The translations under genes and the position numbers were made by a program. From Acetobacteraceae bacterium (lineage in GTDB: Bacteria; Pseudomonadota; Alphaproteobacteria; Acetobacterales; Acetobacteraceae), in contig PLSZ01000432.1 of NCBI GenBank assembly GCA_003164305.1, positions 1 to 6,534 of the forward strand: a DNA stretch of 6,534 bases, given 5' to 3'. Below, piece by piece: positions 1 to 5,498 of the stretch (positions within the stretch are counted from its first letter, which is position 1; every line of letters begins with the position of its first letter). The notes beneath the pieces are model-generated. The model was not told where the DNA came from, searched no databases, and was given only the letters and a program-made list of their open reading frames with translations.

Positions 1-182
1 AACACCAGCGGGCCGATGATCATTTTAATCAGCCGCAGGAAAATGGTGCTGCCGATGCCGATATACCCGGCGAACAGCTTATGGACGGCGGGATCCGCGA
101 ATTGCGAGTGGATCAGCCCGCCCGCGGCGATGCCAAGCACCATCGCGACCAGAATATACGTGGTCATACGGCTGGATTTCAT
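1..182 (-). CDS. Dicarboxylate/amino-acid:cation symporter, N-terminal part (runs off left edge)
   Basis: Read on the minus strand, ATG at 182-180 opens a frame beginning MKSSRMTTYILVAMVLGIAA and staying open to the window edge (60 complete codons). It shows a first membrane helix (about residues 7-24), then a short polar stretch and the motif FLRLIKMIIGPLV at about residues 48-60. That motif is characteristic of the sodium/proton:dicarboxylate and glutamate symporter family (DctA/GltP, SDF superfamily), inner-membrane carriers that bring C4-dicarboxylates or acidic amino acids in with cations. Members usually have about 420-450 residues, so roughly 85% of the gene is outside the window. A GAAGAA stretch just upstream is a weak ribosome-binding site; an internal ATG at codon 6 (167-165) is the alternative start. 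The gene diverges from the ABC cluster and may share regulation across the 218-base gap. The exact substrate cannot be told from this fragment. Confidence 0.85.
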   Translation of the reverse strand, partial: MKSSRMTTYILVAMVLGIAAGGLIHSQFADPAVHKLFAGYIGIGSTIFLRLIKMIIGPLV

Positions 183-232
183 TGTTCTTCAGACCCCCGG
201 TAATCGCCATTGTGGCGGCTTAAGGGTGGAGT

Positions 233-253
233 TTGACCGAGGAATCCGGTCAA
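233..253. promoter_or_regulatory. Inverted repeat, possible operator in the divergent intergenic region
   Basis: The sequence TTGACCG, seven bases, then CGGTCAA forms a perfect 7-base-arm dyad (arms 233-239 and 247-253). It lies between the symporter start (182) and the SBP1 gene (401). A second dyad with the same half-sites but a shorter spacer, TGACC-CGGC-GGTCA, lies at 289-302 and overlaps the proposed -35 element of SBP1. Recurrent TGACC/GGTCA half-sites between divergent transport genes are what a dimeric regulator-binding site would look like. No regulator gene is in the window and the family of any such regulator cannot be named. Confidence 0.35.
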
Positions 254-287
254 CGCAACAATTCGCGCGTCGTTGCGCACAGAAAGA

Positions 288-317
288 TTGACCCGGCGGT
301 CACGAAGGTTCTAGCGT
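288..317 (+). promoter_or_regulatory. Putative sigma-70-type promoter of SBP1
   Basis: TTGACC at 288-293 is a good -35 match, followed after 18 bases by TAGCGT (312-317; CTAGCG if the spacer is read as 17). The -10 is weak. The case rests on the paralogous gene: SBP2 has TTGACC-N18-TAGGCT at nearly the same distance from its ATG (113 versus 115 bases from the first T of the -35). The -35 is embedded in the TGACC-N4-GGTCA dyad at 289-302, so a protein bound there would cover the promoter. The intervening leader has no open reading frame of note. Confidence 0.45.
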
Positions 318-359
318 CGGACTTAACTAACAAGGCCTGAGCTGAACACGTCTTGGCAA

Positions 360-379
360 GCCGGGACAACGAGCCCGGC
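360..379 (+). promoter_or_regulatory. 5' leader hairpin of SBP1
   Basis: GCCGGG (360-365) pairs with CCCGGC (374-379) around the 8-base loop ACAACGAG. It sits just before the conserved AACAGGGAAGGA ribosome-binding segment. SBP2 has a hairpin at the matching place with a different stem sequence but the same 8-base loop length. An AACACGTCT box (345-353) precedes it in both leaders. It may stabilise the mRNA 5' end or keep the ribosome-binding site open. It is too short to be a recognisable riboswitch. Confidence 0.4.
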
Positions 380-385
380 GAACAG

Positions 386-392
386 GGAAGGA
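386..392 (+). promoter_or_regulatory. Ribosome-binding site that sets the SBP1 start
   Basis: GGAAGGA lies 8 bases before the ATG at 401. The same segment (AACAGGGAAGGA) stands in the same place before the SBP2 ATG. An in-frame ATG farther upstream at 353 has no such site, lies inside the conserved leader, and would add 16 residues before the signal peptide. The start at 401 is therefore preferred and gives a protein of exactly the same length as SBP2. Confidence 0.75.
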
Positions 393-400
393 CAACGGTC

Positions 401-1783
401 ATGGCAATCATGAACCGGCGAACAATGATTCGTGCCTCGCTCAACGCAGCCGCCGCCGGAGCGTTATCGCGCCCGATGCTCGCCAACGCCGCGGCCAGAA
501 CCGCAGTCGTTTGGGCCGTGCAAGGGTTCGTGCCCGAAGAAGACGCCGCGTTTCGCCAGACCGTCGCTCAATACGAACAGCAGAGCGGCGATAAGATCGA
601 CTTCAGCATCATGCCGTTCCAGGCGCTGAACCAAAAGGCCATCTCGGCGATGACCAGCGGGGAAGTGCCGGATCTTATTTTCCATGATGCCCCGGCCACG
701 ATCCTGCCGCAGAACGCCTGGGATGATAAACTCGTCGATGTCAGCGATATCGTCGATGCCTATAAATCCCAATTGAGTGAAACCGCGATCCTCGGCTCCA
801 GTTTTTACAACAGCGTCACCAAACGGCGCGCGTTCTATCTGGCGCCGGTCAAACAGGCGTGCGCCCCGTTTCACATCTGGGGCGATCTGGTCGCCAAAGC
901 CGGGTTCAAATTGTCGGACGCGCCAAACACCTGGGACGCCTTCTGGGACTTCTTCAAGCCGGTGCAAACCACGCTGCGCGCCAAGGGAATGCGCAAGCTG
1001 TACGGGCTCGGCATGCAGATCACCACGGTGGGTCCCAACGACGGCAACGGTCTGTTCGCCCATTTCCTGATCGCCAACGGCGGCGGCGGCATCGTCACCC
1101 GCGACGGCAAGCTGCATACCGACGATCCCCAGGTGCGCGAGGCCGCGATCAAATCCGTCGAATACATGACCACTTCCTACAAACAAGGCTTCGTGCCGCC
1201 CGAGGCTCTGAGCTGGAATGACGCCGACGACAACAACGCCTACCACGAAAAGCTCTTCGTCATGGACTTCGACGGAACGCTGTCAACCGAACTGGCGATG
1301 ATCCACGACAAGAAGGCCTATTACGAAGAGATGGTGGTCATGGGACTGCCGAACCGCAACGACGGGACGCCGATGCAAGCCCAGATCGGCGCCGGCGGCG
1401 GCTTCATTCCGAAAGGCGCCAGGAACATCGACGTCGCCAAGGACTTCATGAAATACTTCATGCGACCCGACGTCATGAACGACAACCTCAAACGCGGACT
1501 GGGCCGCTGGGTGCCGGTCATCCCCTCGATCGTGAAGACGGATCCGTGGTGGACAGATACCAAAAGCGATCCGCATCGCCTGGCTTATGTAACGGAAGCG
1601 GTATTGAATCCAACTGTCCCGTCCTTCAACGGTTTCAATCCCGCATGGGGCCAGGTCAACGCCGAGCAACTCTGGGGCGTGGCCCATGCCGATGTCATCA
1701 GGAACGGGATGACCGCGTCGGCCGCGGTGGACAAAGCGTTCAGGCGCGCGGAAACGATCTTCACGCGGTTCACTTTTGGATGA
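401..1783 (+). CDS. ABC importer extracellular substrate-binding protein 1 (carbohydrate type, Tat-like signal)
   Basis: This 460-residue protein would capture solute in the periplasm and deliver it to the membrane permeases. The N-terminus has a twin-arginine-like signal: N-R-R-T-M-I-R at residues 5-11, an alanine-rich hydrophobic stretch, and likely cleavage near ANA (residues 28-30). The mature part resembles family 1 (CUT1, COG1653-type) sugar-binding proteins in length and in its SWNDADDNN segment (residues 271-279), a place where relatives carry a similar W-N-D-A motif. It aligns with SBP2 over all 460 residues without a gap at about 67% identity by hand count. Residues 201-300 are the most alike (87 of 100), while 351-400 and the N-terminus differ most. 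It has one cysteine (C154). The gene has its own promoter-like element and is followed by GC-rich hairpins, so it is probably transcribed separately from the permeases. Its substrate and permease partner are unknown. Confidence 0.9.
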   Translation: MAIMNRRTMIRASLNAAAAGALSRPMLANAAARTAVVWAVQGFVPEEDAAFRQTVAQYEQQSGDKIDFSIMPFQALNQKAISAMTSGEVPDLIFHDAPATILPQNAWDDKLVDVSDIVDAYKSQLSETAILGSSFYNSVTKRRAFYLAPVKQACAPFHIWGDLVAKAGFKLSDAPNTWDAFWDFFKPVQTTLRAKGMRKLYGLGMQITTVGPNDGNGLFAHFLIANGGGGIVTRDGKLHTDDPQVREAAIKSVEYMTTSYKQGFVPPEALSWNDADDNNAYHEKLFVMDFDGTLSTELAMIHDKKAYYEEMVVMGLPNRNDGTPMQAQIGAGGGFIPKGARNIDVAKDFMKYFMRPDVMNDNLKRGLGRWVPVIPSIVKTDPWWTDTKSDPHRLAYVTEAVLNPTVPSFNGFNPAWGQVNAEQLWGVAHADVIRNGMTASAAVDKAFRRAETIFTRFTFG

Positions 1784-1788
1784 TCCGG

Positions 1789-1810
1789 CCAGCGCCTGAT
1801 CCGGCGCTGG
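1789..1810 (+). terminator. GC-rich hairpin just after the SBP1 stop
   Basis: CCAGCGCC (1789-1796) and GGCGCTGG (1803-1810) form a perfect 8-base-pair stem with a 6-base loop, 5 bases after the SBP1 stop codon. No run of T follows, so it is not a classical intrinsic terminator. It could protect the 3' end of the SBP1 mRNA, as is common after binding-protein genes, or act together with the next hairpin to stop most transcription. Confidence 0.5.
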
Positions 1811-1830
1811 AAGATCGGGACGGCGGGGCT

Positions 1831-1850
1831 CCCGGCCTGAAACGGCCGGG
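1831..1850 (+). terminator. Second GC-rich hairpin downstream of SBP1
   Basis: CCCGGCC (1831-1837) pairs with GGCCGGG (1844-1850) around the loop TGAAAC. The stem has seven G-C pairs, and the sequence after it (GCGATGATTCTG) is only mildly T-rich. Together with the hairpin at 1789-1810 it makes a plausible transcription end or mRNA-stabilising structure for SBP1. Confidence 0.45.
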
Positions 1851-1910
1851 GCGATGATTCTGTCTGTCCCGCGACAGCGGTTCTCATTTTGCCGATCGGC
1901 CTCCCCAATT

Positions 1911-1938
1911 CGTCATCCTCCGGCTTGACCGGAGGATC
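1911..1938 (+). repeat. Palindromic intergenic repeat, copy 1
   Basis: ATCCTCCGG (1915-1923) and CCGGAGGAT (1929-1937) are perfect arms around CTTGA, with CGTC in front. Similar elements are scattered between genes in many alphaproteobacteria; that is general knowledge and was not searched here. As RNA it folds into a 9-base-pair hairpin. A diverged copy in the opposite orientation lies at 1998-2025. Confidence 0.65.
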
Positions 1939-1963
1939 ATTCAAGCCCCGCACAACCTTGAAT
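1939..1963. repeat. Short inverted repeat ATTCAAG/CTTGAAT
   Basis: ATTCAAG (1939-1945) and CTTGAAT (1957-1963) are perfect 7-base arms separated by 11 bases. It directly abuts the palindromic repeat at 1911-1938. It is followed by an A/T-rich stretch (ACAATTTTCTG), so it might extend a terminator-like fold, or it might be a protein site. Function is not assignable. Confidence 0.3.
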
Positions 1964-1997
1964 AGTCACACAATTTTCTGACGCGTGCGCGGCTACC

Positions 1998-2025
1998 GAT
2001 CCTCCCGCCAAGCCGGAGGCTGACT
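1998..2025 (-). repeat. Palindromic intergenic repeat, copy 2 (inverted, degenerate)
   Basis: This stretch matches the reverse complement of 1911-1938 at 24 of 28 positions. Its own hairpin is weaker, because one arm reads ATCCTCCCG and the other CCGGAGGCT. The two copies face each other across 59 bases and could pair into one long stem. They probably represent two insertions of the same element or a decayed pair. Confidence 0.55.
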
Positions 2026-2080
2026 GGAAATGCAAGGGATTCCCTCAAAATGGGGAACTGCTGGTCCCGTGATGGGAGGA

Positions 2081-2110
2081 TTGACCTTGTCGCCAAAATA
2101 GTCTTAGGCT
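2081..2110 (+). promoter_or_regulatory. Putative sigma-70-type promoter of SBP2 and the permease operon
   Basis: TTGACC (2081-2086) is followed after 18 bases by TAGGCT (2105-2110). The first base lies 115 bases before the SBP2 ATG, matching the 113-base placement of the element before SBP1. The 18-base spacers have little in common, so retention of the hexamers suggests they matter. The TGACC-N4-GGTCA dyad of the SBP1 promoter is not kept here (the second half reads TCGCC), which could mean the two promoters are regulated differently. Confidence 0.45.
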
Positions 2111-2151
2111 TGGCAGGATAAGCAGGGCTTCACCAAACACGTCTAGGACCA

Positions 2152-2169
2152 CCGGAAACCATCATCCGG
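2152..2169 (+). promoter_or_regulatory. 5' leader hairpin of SBP2
   Basis: CCGGA (2152-2156) pairs with TCCGG (2165-2169) around the 8-base loop AACCATCA. It sits between the shared AACACGTCT box (2136-2144) and the shared AACAGGGAAGGA segment. Compared with the SBP1 leader hairpin the stem sequence has changed on both sides while pairing is kept, which argues for a selected RNA structure. Confidence 0.4.
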
Positions 2170-2180
2170 AAACCAAACAG

Positions 2181-2188
2181 GGAAGGAG
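2181..2188 (+). promoter_or_regulatory. Ribosome-binding site of SBP2
   Basis: GGAAGGAG stands 7 bases before the ATG at 2196 and is a near-consensus site. It fixes the start at 2196 over the in-frame ATG three codons later. It is nearly identical to the SBP1 site. Confidence 0.75.
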
Positions 2189-2195
2189 AACGGCC

Positions 2196-3578
2196 ATGAA
2201 TAACATGAGCCGGCGGAAAGTGCTCGCCAATACCGTGGCCGCGGCGGCAACGGGCGTTTTATCTCGGCCATATATCGCGAATGCTCAGGCCAAGACCGCG
2301 GTATGCTGGCTGAACCAGGGCTTCATCCCTCAGGAAGACGAGGCGATGAAGAAGGTCTGCGAAGACTATATGAAGGCCAGCGGCAATAAGCTCGACTACA
2401 GCATCATGCCGTTCATGGCGCAAAATCAGAAGACGATCTCGGCGCTGACCAGTGGAGACGTTCCCGACCTTGTGTTCATGGACGCGCCGTCATCGATCCT
2501 GCCGCAGAACGCATGGGACGATAAACTGGTGGACGTCAGCGACGTCGTGACGCCTTATGAGTCGCAGCTCGCGGAAAGCGCGAGGCTCTGCTCGACATTC
2601 TACAATAAGGTGACCAAAAAGCGCGCTTATTACCTGTGCCCGATCAAGCAGGGCGCCACCCCGTTCCACGTCTGGGGCGACCTGGTCGAGAAAGCCGGCA
2701 TGAAAATGTCCGAGGTTCCGAAGAAATGGAACGACGTCTGGGGCTTCTTCAAACAAACCCAGGCGCCACTGCGCGCCAAGGGCATGCGCAAGATCTACGC
2801 CCTCGGCCTGCAGATCACCACCGTCGGACCCAACGACGGCAACAACCTGTTCGCGCATTTCCTGATCGCCAACGGCGGCGAAGGCATCGTCACACCGGAC
2901 GGTAAGCTGCACACCGACGATGCCAAGGTGCGTGAGGCGGCGATCAAATCGGTCGAGTTCATGACGAACCTTTATAAGGAAGGCGTCGTGCCGCCGGAAG
3001 CGTTGAGCTGGAATGACGCCGACGACAACAACGGTTATCACGAAAAACTGTTCGTGATGGACTTCGACGGCACGCTGTCGACCGAGCTCGCGATGATCAA
3101 GGACAAGGAAGCCTTCTACCACCAGATGGTGACGCTGGCGCCGCAACAGAAAAACGACGGCACGCCGATGAAAACCCAGGTCGGCACGGGCGGCGGATTC
3201 ATTCCGAAAGGCGCCAAGAACGTCGATGTCGCCAAGGACTTCATGAAGTATTTCATGCAGCCCAAGGTGATGAACGAAAATCTCAAGGGCGGTCTGGGCC
3301 GTTGGGTCCCGGCGATGCCTCAGGTGGTCAAGGACGATGAGGCGTTCTGGCTGAAATCCGACATGCCGTGCCTGCTGCCCTATGTTCAGGAAGGGGTGCT
3401 GAACCCGACACTTCCGGTGTACGAGGGCTTCACGCCCGCGTGGGGGCAGGCGAACGCCGAACAGCTCTGGGGCCAGGCCCACGCCGACGTGATCAAGAAC
3501 GGCATGACCCCGGCGCAGGCCATCGATAAGGCATTCAAACGCACCGAGCAGATCTTCGCGAAGATGACGTTCGACTGA
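2196..3578 (+). CDS. ABC importer extracellular substrate-binding protein 2 (carbohydrate type, Tat signal)
   Basis: This 460-residue periplasmic solute-binding protein is the paralogue of SBP1. Its twin-arginine signal is clearer: S-R-R-K-V-L at residues 5-10, then an alanine-rich stretch and a likely cleavage site around ANAQA (28-32). The body carries the same conserved blocks, including QITTVGPNDGN, LFAHFLIANGG, SWNDADDNN and NAEQLWG, typical in layout of family 1 (CUT1-like) sugar-binding proteins. It has five cysteines (C37, C55, C132, C148, C392) where SBP1 has one. The stop lies 29 bases before the F1 permease start with no clear terminator between, so SBP2 is likely cotranscribed with the permeases and is the most probable primary partner of F1/G1. 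The high conservation with SBP1 in residues 201-300 suggests a shared ligand-contact or permease-docking core, but that is inference. The substrate is not identifiable. Confidence 0.92.
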   Translation: MNNMSRRKVLANTVAAAATGVLSRPYIANAQAKTAVCWLNQGFIPQEDEAMKKVCEDYMKASGNKLDYSIMPFMAQNQKTISALTSGDVPDLVFMDAPSSILPQNAWDDKLVDVSDVVTPYESQLAESARLCSTFYNKVTKKRAYYLCPIKQGATPFHVWGDLVEKAGMKMSEVPKKWNDVWGFFKQTQAPLRAKGMRKIYALGLQITTVGPNDGNNLFAHFLIANGGEGIVTPDGKLHTDDAKVREAAIKSVEFMTNLYKEGVVPPEALSWNDADDNNGYHEKLFVMDFDGTLSTELAMIKDKEAFYHQMVTLAPQQKNDGTPMKTQVGTGGGFIPKGAKNVDVAKDFMKYFMQPKVMNENLKGGLGRWVPAMPQVVKDDEAFWLKSDMPCLLPYVQEGVLNPTLPVYEGFTPAWGQANAEQLWGQAHADVIKNGMTPAQAIDKAFKRTEQIFAKMTFD

Positions 3579-3607
3579 GTCTGGCGACCGAACCGGGTGA
3601 GGCAATC

Positions 3608-4525
3608 ATGAGCGTGACACAGCAGGCAGTCGCGGTCGGCCAGGGCTTCCCCCGGCCGCGCGCGGCGAGCCGAAAATGGTTCGGCGGAATCCATGGCGCG
3701 GATTACATCTGGGCGTTCGCCTTCGCGGTGCCGTATGTCGTGATCTTCCTCGCGTTCGTTGTCTATCCGATTTGTTACGGGCTGTGGCTCGGCAGCGAGC
3801 CACAGCTTTACGTGCAATTGTTCGACGATCCGCGTTACTTCACCGCCGTGATCAATACGTTGATCTACGTCGGCGTCGGCGTGAACCTGAAGATGTTCCT
3901 GGCGTTCATGCTGTCGGGCTTCTTCATGCGCAAGCGCTGGTGGATCAAGGCGTTGCTGGTGGTGTTCATCCTGCCATGGGCCACACCGGCGCTGCCGGCC
4001 TATATGTCGATCCATTGGCTGCTGAACGGCCAATGGGGCATGCTGAACAACCTGCTGTGGACCGTGTTCGGCTACGACGGCCCGGTTTACCTCAACTCGC
4101 ACTGGATGGGGCTCTCGGCGAATATCGGTGCTTACGTCTGGAAAAACCTGCCGTTCTGGACCATCATCCTGCTCGCCGGAAGAATGTCGATCCCGCAGGA
4201 ACTTTATGAAGCCGCGGCCGTGGACGGCGCCACCGGCATCAGGAAGTTCGCCCATGTGACCTATCCGCTGATGGCGAACCTGTATCTGGTCTGCATCCTG
4301 CTCGATACCGTCTTCGCTTTGGGCGATTTCAACGCGACCTATTTCGTCTCCGGCGGCGGGCCGGCGATGTCCACCGAAGTGCTGGCCACGCTCGGCATCC
4401 GCTATGCCTACACCGTGGCACTCCCGCGTCTTGGGGTGGCGGAGGTCATGACCGCGCTGCCGGTGCTGATCCCGCTCGTTTATATATTGATGCGGAAACT
4501 TCGCGTGTCGGAGGGCCAACTATGA
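3608..4525 (+). CDS. ABC transporter permease F1 (MalF/UgpA-type inner-membrane subunit)
   Basis: This 305-residue membrane protein forms half of the translocation pore. About six helices can be placed at residues 33-60, 79-106, 111-135, 168-192, 217-240 and 273-297. The ATPase-coupling EAA loop is clear at 201-221: EAAAVDGATG followed by a spaced P-L, the form seen in MalF/UgpA-like permeases (COG1175 type). Family members are usually about 290-320 residues, so it is full length and lacks the extra N-terminal helices and large periplasmic domain of enteric MalF. GGGTGAGG (3595-3602) lies 5 bases before the ATG. The gene follows SBP2 by 29 bases and ends in an ATGA overlap with G1, so the two are translationally linked and should form a heterodimer. 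It aligns without gaps to F2 at about 54% identity. Confidence 0.93.
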   Translation: MSVTQQAVAVGQGFPRPRAASRKWFGGIHGADYIWAFAFAVPYVVIFLAFVVYPICYGLWLGSEPQLYVQLFDDPRYFTAVINTLIYVGVGVNLKMFLAFMLSGFFMRKRWWIKALLVVFILPWATPALPAYMSIHWLLNGQWGMLNNLLWTVFGYDGPVYLNSHWMGLSANIGAYVWKNLPFWTIILLAGRMSIPQELYEAAAVDGATGIRKFAHVTYPLMANLYLVCILLDTVFALGDFNATYFVSGGGPAMSTEVLATLGIRYAYTVALPRLGVAEVMTALPVLIPLVYILMRKLRVSEGQL

Positions 4526-5469
4526 GCGTGACCTACGGCCGAACCGTCGCGACGGACGCATCCTTTCCCGCGGGCGCGGTCCCCGGCGCCGCGCAACCCG
4601 CGCGTTCGAAAAAATCGCGGCCACATTACCGCCTGCGCCGTTACGGGATGGAAGCCGTGGCGATGGCGTTCGGCGTCGTGCTCGCCGTGTGGTCGGTCCT
4701 GCCGATCTACAATATGTGGATGATCGCGCTTTCGACCCACGATGGAGTCTTCGCCGGCGCCCTCTGGCCCGAGCAACCGACGCTGGAAGCCTTCCGCGTC
4801 GTGGTGACCGAGGATTTCTGGTATCTCGCGCGCTTCTGGCACCAGTTCGGCAACAGTTTCTACGTCGGCCTGTCGGTGATGTTCCTGACCTTGCTGATTG
4901 GCTCGCTGGCCAGCTTCACCATCGGGCGGATGCGGATCCGGCACGGCTGGATGCTCAGCAACGCCGCGCTGATGACCTATGTCATTCCGGCATCGTTTCT
5001 GGCGATCCCGATGTATCGCATCATGCAAATCTATGGACTGACGAACAACCTCATGTCGGTCATCCTGGCCCTGACCACGTTCGCCACGCCATACGCGATC
5101 TTCATCTTCTCGCAGTACGGCAAGTCGATCCCGATGGAACTCGACGAATCCGCGCGCATCGACGGCGCCAATCCGTTCCAGATCTACCTGCGCATTTATC
5201 TGCCGCTGATGGCGCCGGCTCTGGTCGCCGTCGGCACCTACGCGCTGTTGCTGGCCTGGAATGAATATCTGTACAACTTCCTGTTGCTATCGACGCCCGA
5301 GAGCATGACCGTCGCGGTCGCTCTGGCGCAGTTCCTCAACAGCGACGAATCGCCCTGGAACTTCATGATGGCGACCGCGATCATCTACGCGATGCCGCCG
5401 ATCATCCTGTATTACGGTTTCCGGCGCTACATGGCGGCGGGCCTGACCATGGGTGGCGTGAAAGGCTAA
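4522..5469 (+). CDS. ABC transporter permease G1 (MalG/UgpE-type inner-membrane subunit)
   Basis: This 315-residue membrane protein is the likely pore partner of F1. Helices can be placed at about 43-65, 111-134, 145-168, 176-197, 230-256 and 280-300. The EAA loop reads ESARIDGAN from residue 209, followed by YLPLM, as in MalG/UgpE-like permeases (COG0395 type). The C-terminus FRRYMAAGLTMGGVKG is a classic ending of this family. The start overlaps the F1 stop (ATGA), with GGAGGG (4510-4515) six bases ahead. Residues 1-42 form a cytoplasmic Ala/Arg/Pro-rich extension; the paralogue G2 has an N-terminus 29 residues shorter relative to the shared PIYNM motif. A later start is possible but has no better ribosome-binding site. 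Confidence 0.93.
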   Translation: MSVTYGRTVATDASFPAGAVPGAAQPARSKKSRPHYRLRRYGMEAVAMAFGVVLAVWSVLPIYNMWMIALSTHDGVFAGALWPEQPTLEAFRVVVTEDFWYLARFWHQFGNSFYVGLSVMFLTLLIGSLASFTIGRMRIRHGWMLSNAALMTYVIPASFLAIPMYRIMQIYGLTNNLMSVILALTTFATPYAIFIFSQYGKSIPMELDESARIDGANPFQIYLRIYLPLMAPALVAVGTYALLLAWNEYLYNFLLLSTPESMTVAVALAQFLNSDESPWNFMMATAIIYAMPPIILYYGFRRYMAAGLTMGGVKG

Positions 5470-5472
5470 GCG

Positions 5473-5488
5473 CGCCGCTGTGACGGCG
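5473..5488 (+). other. Small hairpin in the G1-F2 gap
   Basis: CGCCG (5473-5477) pairs with CGGCG (5484-5488) around CTGTGA in the 29-base space between the two permease pairs. It is short and has no T run. It might tune translation or decay of the second pair but could be chance in GC-rich DNA. Confidence 0.25.
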
Positions 5489-5498
5489 GGACGGGACA

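Larger units (their letters stand above)
1784..2195. other. 412-base intergenic region between the two binding-protein genes
   Basis: I see no convincing gene here on either strand; short frames that enter it are extensions of frames opposite or within the neighbours. In order it contains two GC-rich hairpins just after the SBP1 stop, a palindromic repeat, a 7-base inverted repeat (1939-1963), an inverted copy of the palindromic repeat, a short symmetrical stretch AGGGATTCCCT (2035-2045), a promoter-like element and the SBP2 leader. The length and content suggest that SBP1 and SBP2 are separate transcription units and not one simple operon. Confidence 0.6.

Noticed and set aside
16..291. Plus-strand frame of 91 codons at the left edge
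   Set aside because: It runs opposite the symporter gene and through the intergenic dyads, has no recognisable motif and no good ribosome-binding site.
353..400. Upstream extension of SBP1 to an ATG at 353
   Set aside because: It would place 16 hydrophilic residues before the signal peptide and run through the leader hairpin and ribosome-binding site that are conserved with SBP2.
1247..1300. A HAD-phosphatase-like motif (FVMDFDGTLST) in SBP1, repeated in SBP2 (about 3046-3090)
   Set aside because: The pattern matches HAD motif I by eye, but it sits deep in a binding-protein fold, directly after the SWNDADDNN block and in a place where relatives have an unrelated segment. No further HAD motifs follow. 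Chance resemblance is more likely.
1546..1953. Short frames on both strands overlapping the SBP1 end and the hairpins
   Set aside because: They overlap SBP1 in other frames and continue through palindromic non-coding sequence; nothing supports translation.
2035..2068. Small symmetrical stretches (AGGGATTCCCT; GGGA...TCCC)
   Set aside because: They are short, overlap in conflicting pairings, are not found upstream of SBP1, and are expected by chance.
2105..2125. Possible sigma-54 promoter around TTGGCAGGATAAGCAGG
   Set aside because: The spacing between the GG and GC elements is 8 bases, not the required 10, so it does not fit.
2490..4519. Long minus-strand reading frames of about 370 codons opposite SBP2 and F1
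   Set aside because: They lie opposite clear genes, are rich in His, Arg, Asp and Gln as expected from the reverse of GC-rich coding DNA, and lack family motifs and ribosome-binding sites.
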